DNA from: Flavobacteriales bacterium
GTDB taxonomy: Bacteria > Bacteroidota > Bacteroidia > Flavobacteriales_G > JALEGO01
Reading direction: 5' to 3'
Assembly: GCA_020628935.1 (NCBI GenBank)
Contig: JAHDEG010000010.1
Coordinates: 1-41,136, forward strand
Length of the DNA stretch: 41,136 nt
Below the pieces are notes generated by a model, which was not told the origin of the DNA, ran no database searches, and saw only the letters and a program-made list of their open reading frames with translations. Position numbers and translations under genes: made by a program. Within the stretch, counting starts at the first letter, position 1. Each line of letters starts with the position of its first letter. This document shows, piece after piece, positions 28,602 to 36,097 of the stretch.

Positions 28602-28641
28602 AAAAAAAGGCTTATTTCAATTTTTGAAATAAGCCTTTTTT
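28602..28641. terminator. bidirectional intrinsic terminator after the surface-protein cluster
   Basis: A perfect 12-bp stem (GGCTTATTTCAA / TTGAAATAAGCC) with a 3-nt loop is flanked by seven A's on the left and six T's on the right. It sits 20 nt after the OmpA-family stop codon and can work on either strand. Confidence 0.9.
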
Positions 28642-28743
28642 GTTTAATAGTTTTAATCAGCGTGATAAAGTATTTACAATAGTAAAAAACGTTCGTGACT
28701 CGTACAAAAGCTAACCCTTAAGTTAAATTTTCATTCATTCTTT

Positions 28744-28820
28744 GAGAGCTTTGCATGGTTAGAAATAATTAATAAACTGATTATCAATTGATTAATTATT
28801 TCTAACCATGCAAAGCTCTC
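28744..28820. repeat. perfect 30-bp inverted repeat, possible MITE or long hairpin
   Basis: The arms at 28744-28773 and 28791-28820 are exact reverse complements (30 of 30), beginning GAGAGCTTTGCATGGTTAG, with a 17-nt AT-rich loop. TTT stands immediately outside each end (28741-28743 and 28821-28823), which could be a 3-bp target duplication. There is no T-tract right after the stem, so it is not a classical terminator. A miniature transposable element, or a transcript-end hairpin between the convergent genes, are the two readings. Confidence 0.8.
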
Positions 28821-28943
28821 TTTAGAAACAAATCCGCTTGTGGAAACCATATTAAGTCGAACTCATGTTTATACACAGATATAACGAACACTCTCATTAA
28901 GTGGTAAGAAGAGTTAAAATAATATTTTTAAAAAAATATCTTT

Positions 28944-31085
28944 CTACTTTACGATTTGAAAATTAGATTGAAATCTATTCCCTTTTTCATCGATAGCATA
29001 AATACCATAAACTCCATTCGATAAATTACTAACATCTATCATATCAATATCCGATTTTGAAGATACTTTTTGACTTATTAATTGATTACCCAATAGATCA
29101 TAAATAATGAACTCTAAAATATTATCGTTCAACCGAATATTTATATTTCCCTTGGAAGGATTAGGATAAATTAATAAACCCTTGTTTGAAGAACCAGATA
29201 AACCCCTGGCGGAAACTGATGATGAACTCAAAATATTGATTGCATCAAGATATAAAAAATTTTCAAAATCAGAATGATTTGAAAAACGAATTCTTGCCTT
29301 AGAAAAGTTTGTATAACCAGATAAATCAATAACCTCAGTTCGCCATTCGCTATTATTTGAAGGAGTAAATGGACCATTTTCCCAAGCTGGAAAAACAGTT
29401 GTAAGATCGGTTGAAGACTTTCGGTATATTTCAGTCCAATTAGAAGCACAATCATTGTTAACTGACACTACTAAAGTATCTGAAAACGGACCATCACCAT
29501 TTATCGGATCAGTATATAATTGATAAGCAACATCAAAAGACAACTCAGGGTTAGAGATACTTGATAGATTTAAAACTGGGGAAATTAAATCATCTATTTG
29601 ACCATTATCAGATTCAGTAAAATTATCTTTTCTTGCGGATTTACTTCCATTACTTGACGCTTGATTAAATTGCTCCCAAGTGGCTAATCCATCCGGATTG
29701 TTAATGTCCCAACCCGAAGGAGGAAATACATTTCCTTCAAAACTCTCAAAAAACGGTAAATTGTCACCTGTACTTGCTCCTACAATAAAAGATACGTTTT
29801 TCGAATCATTACTTACATCAGCATCAGCTTGGCCATTAGGAGAACTTGTAATTACATTAAGTATATTAGACCCGCTAGAAACGTTAATGCTAGGTAAGTT
29901 AATTATAGTCGCTGAAGCGGGATTTAAAGAACCGGTCCAACTAAAAACTTGATTTATACTACCATTAATATTGTATAAAATATTTACAGATGTTAATTCT
30001 ACCGTTCCATAATTACGAAGTCCAACAGAAGGAGTGATTGAGCTCTCACAGATTTCATCTCCTGAAGAAGGTTCAATAACACCTACAATACCAGCATCTA
30101 CAGTTGGACTAGCTACCGTGCAAACATTAGAGTTTACTAATGAAGTAAAAGGGAAAAAGTTAAGTACATTTTCCATTCTCGCTACCTGTCCATTCGTAAA
30201 CATATACAAGCACTCATCATTACAGTAGTCCATATAATTCATAAACATATCCCCACTAGGACCATTTCCACACGAAGAAGAAACAGATGGAAATGAAGGA
30301 CATCCATAATTAGGTTCTTGCGCGGTAGGTGTATCATTTACCAAATCATCACCACAAAAAGAATCACCCCAAATGTGCACAAGATTCAAACAGTGACCTA
30401 TTTCATGCGTTAAAGTACGACCTTTGTTATAGGGAGCCTGAGCAACACCACCAGAACCAAAATATCTATACCCAACAACAACACCATATGTGTTAGAAAA
30501 ATTTCCAGTAGGAAATTCTGCATATCCCAAAACTCCGCCACCTAAATCACAAACCCAGATATTAAAATACTTGCTAACATCCCAAGCATCAGTACCACCT
30601 TGAGAGGTGAATTTAGCTTCATCGTTTAAACCAAAACTTGATACGGACGTTTGAACTCTATTTATACCATCAGTAGGGTTACCATTAGGATCTGTTTGGG
30701 CTAAACAAAACTGAATTTGACTCTCACCAATATCTTGAGTCCACACAGATGGAACTTGAGATATATCTGAGTTAGTACCACTAAAATCAGCATTTAAAGA
30801 GTTAATTTGAGAAACTATTTGAGCATCAGAAATATTTTCTGTGTTGTTGCTGTACAAAACATGAACAACTACAGGAATAGTAACTACTGCACCAGTTTTA
30901 GATTGTACTTGGGGTAATTCACCAACACGTTGCTGAAATTTTTGGTAAGACTTTTTATAGGTTGGATCTTTATCCATTAACTGCTGCATATGCTCCGTAG
31001 TACTACATCGATTTTGAGCAAAAGAATTAGAAAATATAAATAAGAACGAAATAAAAAGTATTGTTTGTGAGGATAACTTTGTCAT
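28944..31085 (-). CDS. secreted M43-family zinc metalloprotease with T9SS type A domain
   Basis: A 713-residue secreted metalloprotease of the M43 (pappalysin/cytophagalysin) family. A signal peptide ends near residue 24 (SNSFAQ). The zinc motif HEIGHCLNLVH (His227, Glu228, His231, His237) and a Met-turn region (MFMNYMDYCNDECLYMFT) are intact, so it should be active. Middle Ig-like and jelly-roll-like domains (about 330-620) precede a T9SS type A sorting domain (LLIYPNPSKGNINIRL to GVYGIYAIDEKGN). It is exported across the outer membrane and cleaved there. It is the last gene of the minus-strand run from 35750, only 16 nt after a thioredoxin-like gene, so it may be co-transcribed with the metal/redox genes, although a link in function is not shown. 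Confidence 0.92.
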   Translation of the reverse strand: MTKLSSQTILFISFLFIFSNSFAQNRCSTTEHMQQLMDKDPTYKKSYQKFQQRVGELPQVQSKTGAVVTIPVVVHVLYSNNTENISDAQIVSQINSLNADFSGTNSDISQVPSVWTQDIGESQIQFCLAQTDPNGNPTDGINRVQTSVSSFGLNDEAKFTSQGGTDAWDVSKYFNIWVCDLGGGVLGYAEFPTGNFSNTYGVVVGYRYFGSGGVAQAPYNKGRTLTHEIGHCLNLVHIWGDSFCGDDLVNDTPTAQEPNYGCPSFPSVSSSCGNGPSGDMFMNYMDYCNDECLYMFTNGQVARMENVLNFFPFTSLVNSNVCTVASPTVDAGIVGVIEPSSGDEICESSITPSVGLRNYGTVELTSVNILYNINGSINQVFSWTGSLNPASATIINLPSINVSSGSNILNVITSSPNGQADADVSNDSKNVSFIVGASTGDNLPFFESFEGNVFPPSGWDINNPDGLATWEQFNQASSNGSKSARKDNFTESDNGQIDDLISPVLNLSSISNPELSFDVAYQLYTDPINGDGPFSDTLVVSVNNDCASNWTEIYRKSSTDLTTVFPAWENGPFTPSNNSEWRTEVIDLSGYTNFSKARIRFSNHSDFENFLYLDAINILSSSSVSARGLSGSSNKGLLIYPNPSKGNINIRLNDNILEFIIYDLLGNQLISQKVSSKSDIDMIDVSNLSNGVYGIYAIDEKGNRFQSNFQIVK

Positions 31086-31101
31086 AGGCTTAAGTTAGCA
31101 A

Positions 31102-31692
31102 TTATTTTTTTCTTTTAATAGTACAACCAATAGCCTTAGTGAAGGGCATTTCAATTTTAACGTTATTGATATGAGCAATTAAGGCATTTTCTAAGAATTT
31201 TTCATCAACACCTGAAGGTTCAGTAGAATCATCAATTGCTCCTATGTATTTTACAATTAAATTGCTATCTAAAAAAAACACATGTGGAGTTCTTGTAGCT
31301 CCATATTTAGGATATACTTTTTGCCCTTCATCAAACAAATAAGGAAAATTAAAGCTTTTTTCGTTGGCTCTTATTTTCATTTTGGCAAAACTATCATCAG
31401 CATTAACTGCAGGATCATTTGGGTTTATTGCTATTACTTGATAACCTTTTGGTTCATAATCTTTTTGTAATTGAATTATCCTGTCTTCATATGCTACTGA
31501 ATAAGGACAATGATTACAAGTAAAAATAACTACGTAGCCTTTTTTATCTTTCATGTCTGACAAAGAATAAGTTTTGTCGTCAACTCCTACAAGCTCAAAA
31601 TCAGGTGCTTTATCACCAACTTTCAAAGGTGATTGAGAAAAACATTCATTAAACAAAATAAAGAAAAGAAAGGGCAGCGCTAATTTAATCAT
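31102..31692 (-). CDS. exported thioredoxin-like (AhpC/TSA-type) protein
   Basis: A 196-residue thioredoxin-fold protein with a signal peptide (about residues 1-20), so probably periplasmic or envelope-bound. The start of the mature part, KVGDKAPDFELVGVDDKTYS, is the AhpC/redoxin pattern. The active-site-like motif is TCNHCPYS with Cys59 and Cys62, a CxxC spacing that would allow disulfide exchange. A further Cys lies near the C-terminus (KAIGCTIKRKK). It lies 3 nt after the TlpA-like gene and 16 nt before the protease gene. Substrate and redox direction are unknown; the neighbours suggest keeping thiols of metal-binding or secreted proteins in the right state. Confidence 0.85.
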   Translation of the reverse strand: MIKLALPFLFFILFNECFSQSPLKVGDKAPDFELVGVDDKTYSLSDMKDKKGYVVIFTCNHCPYSVAYEDRIIQLQKDYEPKGYQVIAINPNDPAVNADDSFAKMKIRANEKSFNFPYLFDEGQKVYPKYGATRTPHVFFLDSNLIVKYIGAIDDSTEPSGVDEKFLENALIAHINNVKIEMPFTKAIGCTIKRKK

Positions 31693-31695
31693 AGT

Positions 31696-32187
31696 TTAAA
31701 GGTTAAAATCATTAATATCATCAATAAGCTCTTGATAAGTTTCATATTGCTTTTCAAAAACTTGCTTTTGGTTATTTTTTAAAAAAACTGTTAAAGGTAT
31801 TGATCCTGACCATGTCGAGTCTACTCTATCAATCCAACTATTTGTTTTTCCATCAGTTAAAACTATTACTTCTGCAGTGTAAGAATTATTATACAAAAAA
31901 GGCTTAAGATGTGTTTCAATTCTTGATTCCATATCTAAGCTTACGAGTATCACTTTGGTTTTGGCATCTACATTAGATTTATTCAGCCTTTCAAATAATG
32001 GTAATTCTTGTATACAAGGCTTGCACCATGTTGCCCAAAAGTTTAGTATGTAAAGCGAGTCATTGTTTTCTTTAGTTAAATAACGCTTTTCAAATTCATC
32101 GAAACTAGATATTACATCAGATTGCGAACTTGCACCTAAAAAAAACATTAAAAACCCTAAAACGAAATAAAATCTCAACCTCATCAA
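31696..32187 (-). CDS. TlpA-like exported thioredoxin
   Basis: A 163-residue TlpA/ResA-type thioredoxin. After a signal sequence (about residues 1-21) comes a compact thioredoxin fold with the classical motif NFWATWCKPCIQELPLFERL (Cys55 and Cys58). TlpA-like proteins reduce disulfides or metal-site cysteines in the periplasm, for example during copper-site assembly. A start at either of the first two Met codons is possible. It follows the HMA/MauE-like gene by 73 nt, the second-largest gap inside this run, and overlaps none. Together with the adjacent thioredoxin-like and MauE-like genes it forms a three-part redox set. Confidence 0.88.
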   Translation of the reverse strand: MMRLRFYFVLGFLMFFLGASSQSDVISSFDEFEKRYLTKENNDSLYILNFWATWCKPCIQELPLFERLNKSNVDAKTKVILVSLDMESRIETHLKPFLYNNSYTAEVIVLTDGKTNSWIDRVDSTWSGSIPLTVFLKNNQKQVFEKQYETYQELIDDINDFNL

Positions 32188-32260
32188 AAATATTCAGATA
32201 AAATACAAGTTTAAATAAGTATTGTTTAAAAAACTGAAATATAATTGCTCTTTTATAAAT

Positions 32261-32983
32261 CTAAACTAAATTAAATAGCATAACAGCACTCATCAGAATC
32301 ATTAAACCGTCTTCTATAATTGTTACTGTACTCATTGGAAGGTTAAAAACATCTCCTAAGCATGCACACTTAATTTTTTTATTATCTAAGACTGTTTTTA
32401 GCACTCCAACAATGCTAACCGACATCACTATTAAAGCAGCACTATTGACCAATAAAGGATTAAATTCAGATAAATACCCAACACCCAGCAATAGCTCAAT
32501 GAAAGCATAAACATAAGCCCATGAAGGATATTTCATTGCTACAATATCGTACATGACATAAGACTGGGCAAAACCTTTTAGATTAAGTAGCTTAAAAAAA
32601 GAAAAAACGAGAAAAAATCCTGCCATAAAATGAGCCATCAATCTCTGCATTACAAATAATCCATTTAAAAATTCAACAATTAGTGTAACAAGCATGATGT
32701 AGCTAAAGATTAATAGAATTGGCTTGTAAGTGCTAAACCATGATTTTGCTTGCATTGAAATCTCAGAATTGCTATCCGCTAAAACCTTATATTTATTACC
32801 GTAAAGACTTATCGCTTCTTTTAATTTATTTAAAGGCACATGTTCATTCATTTCCACTTCTATGGACTCTTTTTCCTTAGATGGATTTACTGAAATTATG
32901 TTTTCTAAAGGTAGAATAGCTTCTCTAACCTTCTGCTCACAACTTCCGCAGGTCATTCCAGTTAGTTTATAAGTATGTTTCAT
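32261..32983 (-). CDS. HMA domain fused to MauE/DoxX-like membrane protein
   Basis: A 240-residue fusion. Residues 1-65 are a heavy-metal-associated domain with the metal motif GMTCGSC (Cys12 and Cys15). Residues 85-240 hold about five membrane segments of the MauE type with the cytochrome-c-biogenesis-like motif KCACLGD (Cys206 and Cys208). MauE-like proteins are DsbD-like membrane redox partners. The HMA domain could deliver or sense Cu(I) or another soft metal at this membrane thiol centre. No signal peptide precedes the HMA domain, so it likely faces the cytoplasm. It lies 5 nt after the NHL lipoprotein gene. Domain calls are solid; the transported or handled metal is not known. Confidence 0.85.
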   Translation of the reverse strand: MKHTYKLTGMTCGSCEQKVREAILPLENIISVNPSKEKESIEVEMNEHVPLNKLKEAISLYGNKYKVLADSNSEISMQAKSWFSTYKPILLIFSYIMLVTLIVEFLNGLFVMQRLMAHFMAGFFLVFSFFKLLNLKGFAQSYVMYDIVAMKYPSWAYVYAFIELLLGVGYLSEFNPLLVNSAALIVMSVSIVGVLKTVLDNKKIKCACLGDVFNLPMSTVTIIEDGLMILMSAVMLFNLV

Positions 32984-32988
32984 AACTA

Positions 32989-33795
32989 TTATTTTTTAGT
33001 GTAAATGACAATAGACTGGCCTTTATAATTAATGACAACCAATTTATTATTTGTTTTAATTAAATCAATGGGTTTACTTAAGCCAGTTGATAGTGTTTGA
33101 TGTAACTCTCCTTTAGCGTTGTAAACATTAACTTTATTATTTTCAAAATCCGTAATGTAAAGTTCTTTCTCACTTGCTATGAATACACCTGTAGAAGCAT
33201 TCATTTTTTCTTCCTCCCCTATTAATAGAATGCTTTCTCCCTTTTTATTGAAAACTTGCAATCTATTATTATATGCATCTGCCACATAAATTTTGTCTCC
33301 AAAAATTTGAACATCGGTTGGATAATACAAATCTCCATTTTCATGCCCTTCCTCGCCAATACTAATCCATTTAGCTCCGTCAAAATAAAGAATTCTGTGG
33401 TTATAAAAATCAGCGATGGCAATTTCATCTTCCACCACACTAATTCCAGAAGGAGCATCAAGAGTATCTGGCAAATTGAGCGTTTCTATTTTCTTGTTCT
33501 CATCAACTATTACAATATTGTCAGCACCGTAATTGGGGATGTATAATTTTCCATCCTGATTTGAAATGTGCATAGGCCTATCAAAGTCACTAATTGAATC
33601 CAGCATCTTTCCGCTGAAATTGGTTTTGATCATTCTGTTGTGATCACCATCAGAGATCCACAAATCGCCTTTTTGTTCTACTAGTCCAATTGGGCTTACT
33701 CCATTCAAAGGAATTTGTTTAGACATGCTCCATGGTTTATATGAATAGCAAGAAGCGGTTAGCATGATTATGCTGATGTAAATAAGTGTTTTCAT
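32989..33795 (-). CDS. NHL-repeat lipoprotein, six-bladed propeller
   Basis: I chose the ATG at 33795 over the upstream codons near 33825 because it gives a clean lipoprotein signal (MKTLIYISIIMLTASC) of 268 residues. The mature part has six NHL-type blades with repeated D-x-x-N-(R/K) motifs: ISDGDHNRMI, IPNYGADNIV, IADFYNHRIL, VADAYNNRLQ, ITDFENNKVN and VINYKGQSIV. NHL propellers bind proteins, peptides or polymers; some are lyases, but no catalytic residues are evident. It is anchored in the envelope beside metal-binding proteins and 49 nt after the two-HMA protein gene. A scaffold or sensing role is a guess. Confidence 0.83.
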   Translation of the reverse strand: MKTLIYISIIMLTASCYSYKPWSMSKQIPLNGVSPIGLVEQKGDLWISDGDHNRMIKTNFSGKMLDSISDFDRPMHISNQDGKLYIPNYGADNIVIVDENKKIETLNLPDTLDAPSGISVVEDEIAIADFYNHRILYFDGAKWISIGEEGHENGDLYYPTDVQIFGDKIYVADAYNNRLQVFNKKGESILLIGEEEKMNASTGVFIASEKELYITDFENNKVNVYNAKGELHQTLSTGLSKPIDLIKTNNKLVVINYKGQSIVIYTKK

Positions 33796-33844
33796 AGTTG
33801 TTAAATTAAGGGAACTCATCATCACAAAGAGCTCTCAGTTATTT

Positions 33845-34480
33845 TTATTTTCGGTATTTACAACATGGTGGTAAACTTTCATAAACCTGGGTTGTAGACG
33901 TTTTATTTTCTGTATTGTGTCCAACTTCAGCAATGGCTGCCTCTATTTGTTCTTGGTGGAAAGTGTTTTCATTCACTTTTAAATTAAGAATCTTAGTAGA
34001 CTCATCCCACAAAGCATTAGAAACACCATTTAAACTGTTTGCAGCTTTTTCAATACGTGCTTTGCACATGCCACAATTCCCTTCTACCTTAAAAGAAATT
34101 TGTTTTACTTCTCCTTCAGAATCTGTAGCTAGTGCTGTTTGTTTTTCAGACCGTTCTACTTCCCCATTACTTCTATTAATTTCTACTTGAACGGGTGTGT
34201 AGCCAGCTTTCTCTACTTGCTCTTGCACTTGAAAAATAGAAAGTTTTCTCTCACTAGGAAACTCAAAAGTAAAAATACCTGTTTCCATATCAATGCTTGA
34301 TTTTTTCATTCCATCAAGCTCCTTGAACTTCTTTTCAAGCCCATAAGCACAGAAAGGGCAACCAAGCCCATTTACTTGTACAGTAAAGGCATCCATTGAT
34401 TTACTATTGTTTTGACTAAGTCCTAAGTTAGAGATAAGCATAGCGCTTACTATCATTATAGTATTTATAATTTTTTTCAT
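33845..34480 (-). CDS. exported protein with two HMA metal-binding domains
   Basis: A 211-residue exported protein. A signal peptide (about residues 1-22, ending LGLSQ) is followed by two ferredoxin-like HMA domains. The first has GLGCPFC (Cys41 and Cys44) and the second EGNCGMC (Cys136 and Cys139). A C-terminal LPPCCKYRK adds a Cys-Cys pair (206-207). HMA domains bind Cu(I), Zn, Cd or Hg; a secreted tandem form would capture metal outside the cytoplasm and pass it on. The gene follows the outer-membrane protein gene by 16 nt. The CPFC variant in domain 1 departs from the usual MxCxxC. Metal identity cannot be read from sequence. Confidence 0.88.
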   Translation of the reverse strand: MKKIINTIMIVSAMLISNLGLSQNNSKSMDAFTVQVNGLGCPFCAYGLEKKFKELDGMKKSSIDMETGIFTFEFPSERKLSIFQVQEQVEKAGYTPVQVEINRSNGEVERSEKQTALATDSEGEVKQISFKVEGNCGMCKARIEKAANSLNGVSNALWDESTKILNLKVNENTFHQEQIEAAIAEVGHNTENKTSTTQVYESLPPCCKYRK

Positions 34481-34496
34481 TATTAATGTTTAAAAT

Positions 34497-35279
34497 TTAA
34501 AAAATATAACGTGTTCCTATAAACACACTTCTATTAAAGTTTTGAGGAGTATTATTTTGAATAAGAGGAAACTGGATGGCAGCTTCTAGAGTTAATCTTT
34601 TAATAGCATATTGCAGGCCTTGCGCGTACAATAAGCGATAGCTCACCACATCATAAAACCAACTACTCTGGTATTCGAAATACAGATTTATTTGTTTAAC
34701 AGGATAACTAGGCTTTAATAGTGGTAAGCCAAAGCCTAATTTATGTTTGAATTCTTTCAATGCATGGTCTTTACTCATATTTAAACCTACCTCATTAGAA
34801 ATTCCGTACTTTATCGTTTCATAGCCTGCTACTGTACCAATATAACTTTGGTACGTTCCTGTTAAAATACCATCAATTGAATACATTTTTCCTGTTGGGA
34901 GTGTTTGTAAAGTTTTAGCAACCATTCTAAAGGTTTTGCCTGTAGCGTCTTTTCGGAAGAATTGGTATTTACCTAAAAGTTCAATATCTCCAAGTCCGGA
35001 AAAATTAATTGGGCTATTTAGTAAGCCTTCATTAAAATTTGTACGTACATACGGAACATGGATGGCAAACAGCAAATTTGACGATGGCAAATAATGAGCC
35101 ATAATAGGAGCTTTTATGAAACTGCCCTGATCTGTTGTTCTAATCTCTGTGAGTGATTTTAAAATCACTCGTTTAGCTCCAAGCATAATAGGCTTGTCTG
35201 CTGTAATTGGCGGACCTTGCGCCACAGAGTTTGCCACAGCTATATGTAAAGTGACAAACAGTAAAAAAATATTTTTCAT
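34497..35279 (-). CDS. outer-membrane beta-barrel transporter-like protein
   Basis: A 260-residue exported protein with a signal peptide (about 1-20, ending NSVAQ) and alternating hydrophobic strands throughout, ending in an aromatic residue (FIGTRYIF), as outer-membrane barrels do. The sequence resembles the 'transporter' or MetA-pathway-type outer-membrane family: ADKPIMLGAKRVILKSLTEI, then AHYLPSSNLLFAIHVPYVRT. Such proteins are often annotated near metal-handling genes, but their cargo is mostly unknown. It lies between the HYC_CC_PP gene (78 nt upstream) and the two-HMA gene. No TonB box or plug is visible, so it would be a passive or structural barrel. Confidence 0.72.
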   Translation of the reverse strand: MKNIFLLFVTLHIAVANSVAQGPPITADKPIMLGAKRVILKSLTEIRTTDQGSFIKAPIMAHYLPSSNLLFAIHVPYVRTNFNEGLLNSPINFSGLGDIELLGKYQFFRKDATGKTFRMVAKTLQTLPTGKMYSIDGILTGTYQSYIGTVAGYETIKYGISNEVGLNMSKDHALKEFKHKLGFGLPLLKPSYPVKQINLYFEYQSSWFYDVVSYRLLYAQGLQYAIKRLTLEAAIQFPLIQNNTPQNFNRSVFIGTRYIF

Positions 35280-35357
35280 TGATTTCTATTTGAAATAAAA
35301 CATAAAAAATCTAGCTCATATTCTTAATGAGTAGACAGTTATAAAATTCAAATAGAT

Positions 35358-35750
35358 TTAAAGAAGAAAAAGCTGTATAAGGATATAAATATCCTTATAC
35401 AGCAGAGGTGGAATTTTTTGCGGTAAATAAACAAAAACACTTGTAAAGATGCAATTGCTATCTATTGATTGTGTAAAGATTTGAGTTAAAAAAGATGTAA
35501 CTGAACTAAAATCAAATGTTATTGAAGGAGTGATTTGAAGGTTAACATCTACTTTAACTAACTGAGAAGTATTATTGCAGCAAGCAAATTTTTCAGATCC
35601 ACCACAACAAGACTCATTTGAAGGTATTAGACTAATTGACTTTAAACTCCCTCCACAAAAGTGTTTAGTTATCATTAATCCACTTCCTGTCGTTAGTATT
35701 AACAATGACAGGCCGGTAAGTAAAAATCTATTTACAAATAACTTTAACAT
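35358..35750 (-). CDS. HYC_CC_PP-type small Cys-rich membrane protein
   Basis: A 130-residue protein starting at the ATG at 35750. A longer TTG start would lie inside the promoter box. A signal or anchor segment (about residues 8-27) is followed by KHFCGG (about 29-34), then two Cys pairs (SCCGG and ACCNN) and a C-terminal IPPLLYKDIYILIQ. This order HxC, CC, CC, PP is the signature of the Bacteroidota HYC_CC_PP family, small membrane proteins found beside HMA and metal-transport genes. HFC replaces HYC here. It is the first gene of the metal/redox run. Its last codons also form an intrinsic terminator hairpin, so expression of the genes behind it may depend on read-through. Confidence 0.8.
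   Translation of the reverse strand: MLKLFVNRFLLTGLSLLILTTGSGLMITKHFCGGSLKSISLIPSNESCCGGSEKFACCNNTSQLVKVDVNLQITPSITFDFSSVTSFLTQIFTQSIDSNCIFTSVFVYLPQKIPPLLYKDIYILIQLFLL
35359..35403 (-). terminator. terminator or attenuator hairpin inside the end of the HYC_CC_PP gene
   Basis: A perfect 15-bp inverted repeat (GCTGTATAAGGATAT, 2-nt loop, ATATCCTTATACAGC) at 35372-35403 is followed on the minus strand by TTTTTCTTCTTT. The hairpin lies fully within the last codons of the upstream gene and could end or weaken transcription before the outer-membrane protein gene. Confidence 0.75.
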
Positions 35751-35756
35751 TAAATA

Positions 35757-35764
35757 CAAATGTA
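35757..35764 (-). promoter_or_regulatory. candidate promoter -7 box for metal/redox operon, nearly leaderless
   Basis: The minus strand reads TACATTTG, an exact TAnnTTTG match, with only 6 nt between it and the ATG at 35750. Transcription would begin at or next to the start codon. The -33 element is weak. Confidence 0.45.
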
Positions 35765-35846
35765 CAAATTTGATTTTTACGGCTAAAATAAAACACCTTA
35801 AGAAAGATTAATTAAAAATTTACTGGTTTATACAAATTTCACACAT

Positions 35847-35881
35847 AAAAAAAGGAGCTAACTTCCAATTAAGTTAACTCC
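35847..35881 (-). terminator. terminator downstream of the tRNA-Arg gene
   Basis: An 11-bp stem with one G-T pair (GGAGTTAACTT / AAGTTAGCTCC on the minus strand, 6-nt loop) is followed by seven T's. It lies 12 nt after the tRNA 3' end in the right direction for the tRNA transcript. Confidence 0.85.
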
Positions 35882-35893
35882 TTGAATATCAAG

Positions 35894-35938
35894 TGATCGC
35901 GATAGGATTCGAACCTATGACCGTCTGCTTAGAAGGCA
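35894..35938 (-). tRNA. 3' fragment of tRNA-Arg(TCT), attachment site (attL)
   Basis: Read on the minus strand from 35938: the TGC end of the anticodon stem, loop CTTCTAA with anticodon TCT, 3' anticodon stem GCAGA, variable loop CGGTC, T-arm ATAGG-TTCGAAT-CCTAT, acceptor strand CGCGATC and discriminator A. The CCA is not encoded. Toward higher coordinates the match stops after three or so stem bases (TATGC where TCTGC is needed); no D-arm or 5' acceptor strand follows. The 5' half has therefore been displaced by the inserted element, whose integrase gene starts 160 nt away. The intact tRNA is expected at the other end of the element, outside the window. Confidence 0.88.
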
Positions 35939-36060
35939 TAAAATTCTCACAAAATATTCGACAACTATTTTTAAATAAACCGCTAATAACTGTACAAATA
36001 TACTGTATTTCAGTGTATAAACCTTTTTTGTTGTTTGTGGAATATTTTGTCATATTATGG

Positions 36061-36068
36061 TACATTTG
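36061..36068 (+). promoter_or_regulatory. promoter -7 box for the integrase gene
   Basis: TACATTTG, an exact TAnnTTTG match, lies 29 nt before the ATG at 36098; a TTTG lies 23 nt upstream of it. This rules out the earlier in-frame ATG at 36035, which would lie upstream of the box. Confidence 0.5.
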
Positions 36069-36097
36069 TGTTACAACCGTGTTACAAACACAAAACT

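Noticed and set aside
36035-36097. Longer integrase start at ATG 36035
   Set aside because: A TAnnTTTG promoter box at 36061-36068 lies downstream of it, the extra 21 residues lack family resemblance, and MIATADIYIDPRKK at 36098 is a typical start for this family.
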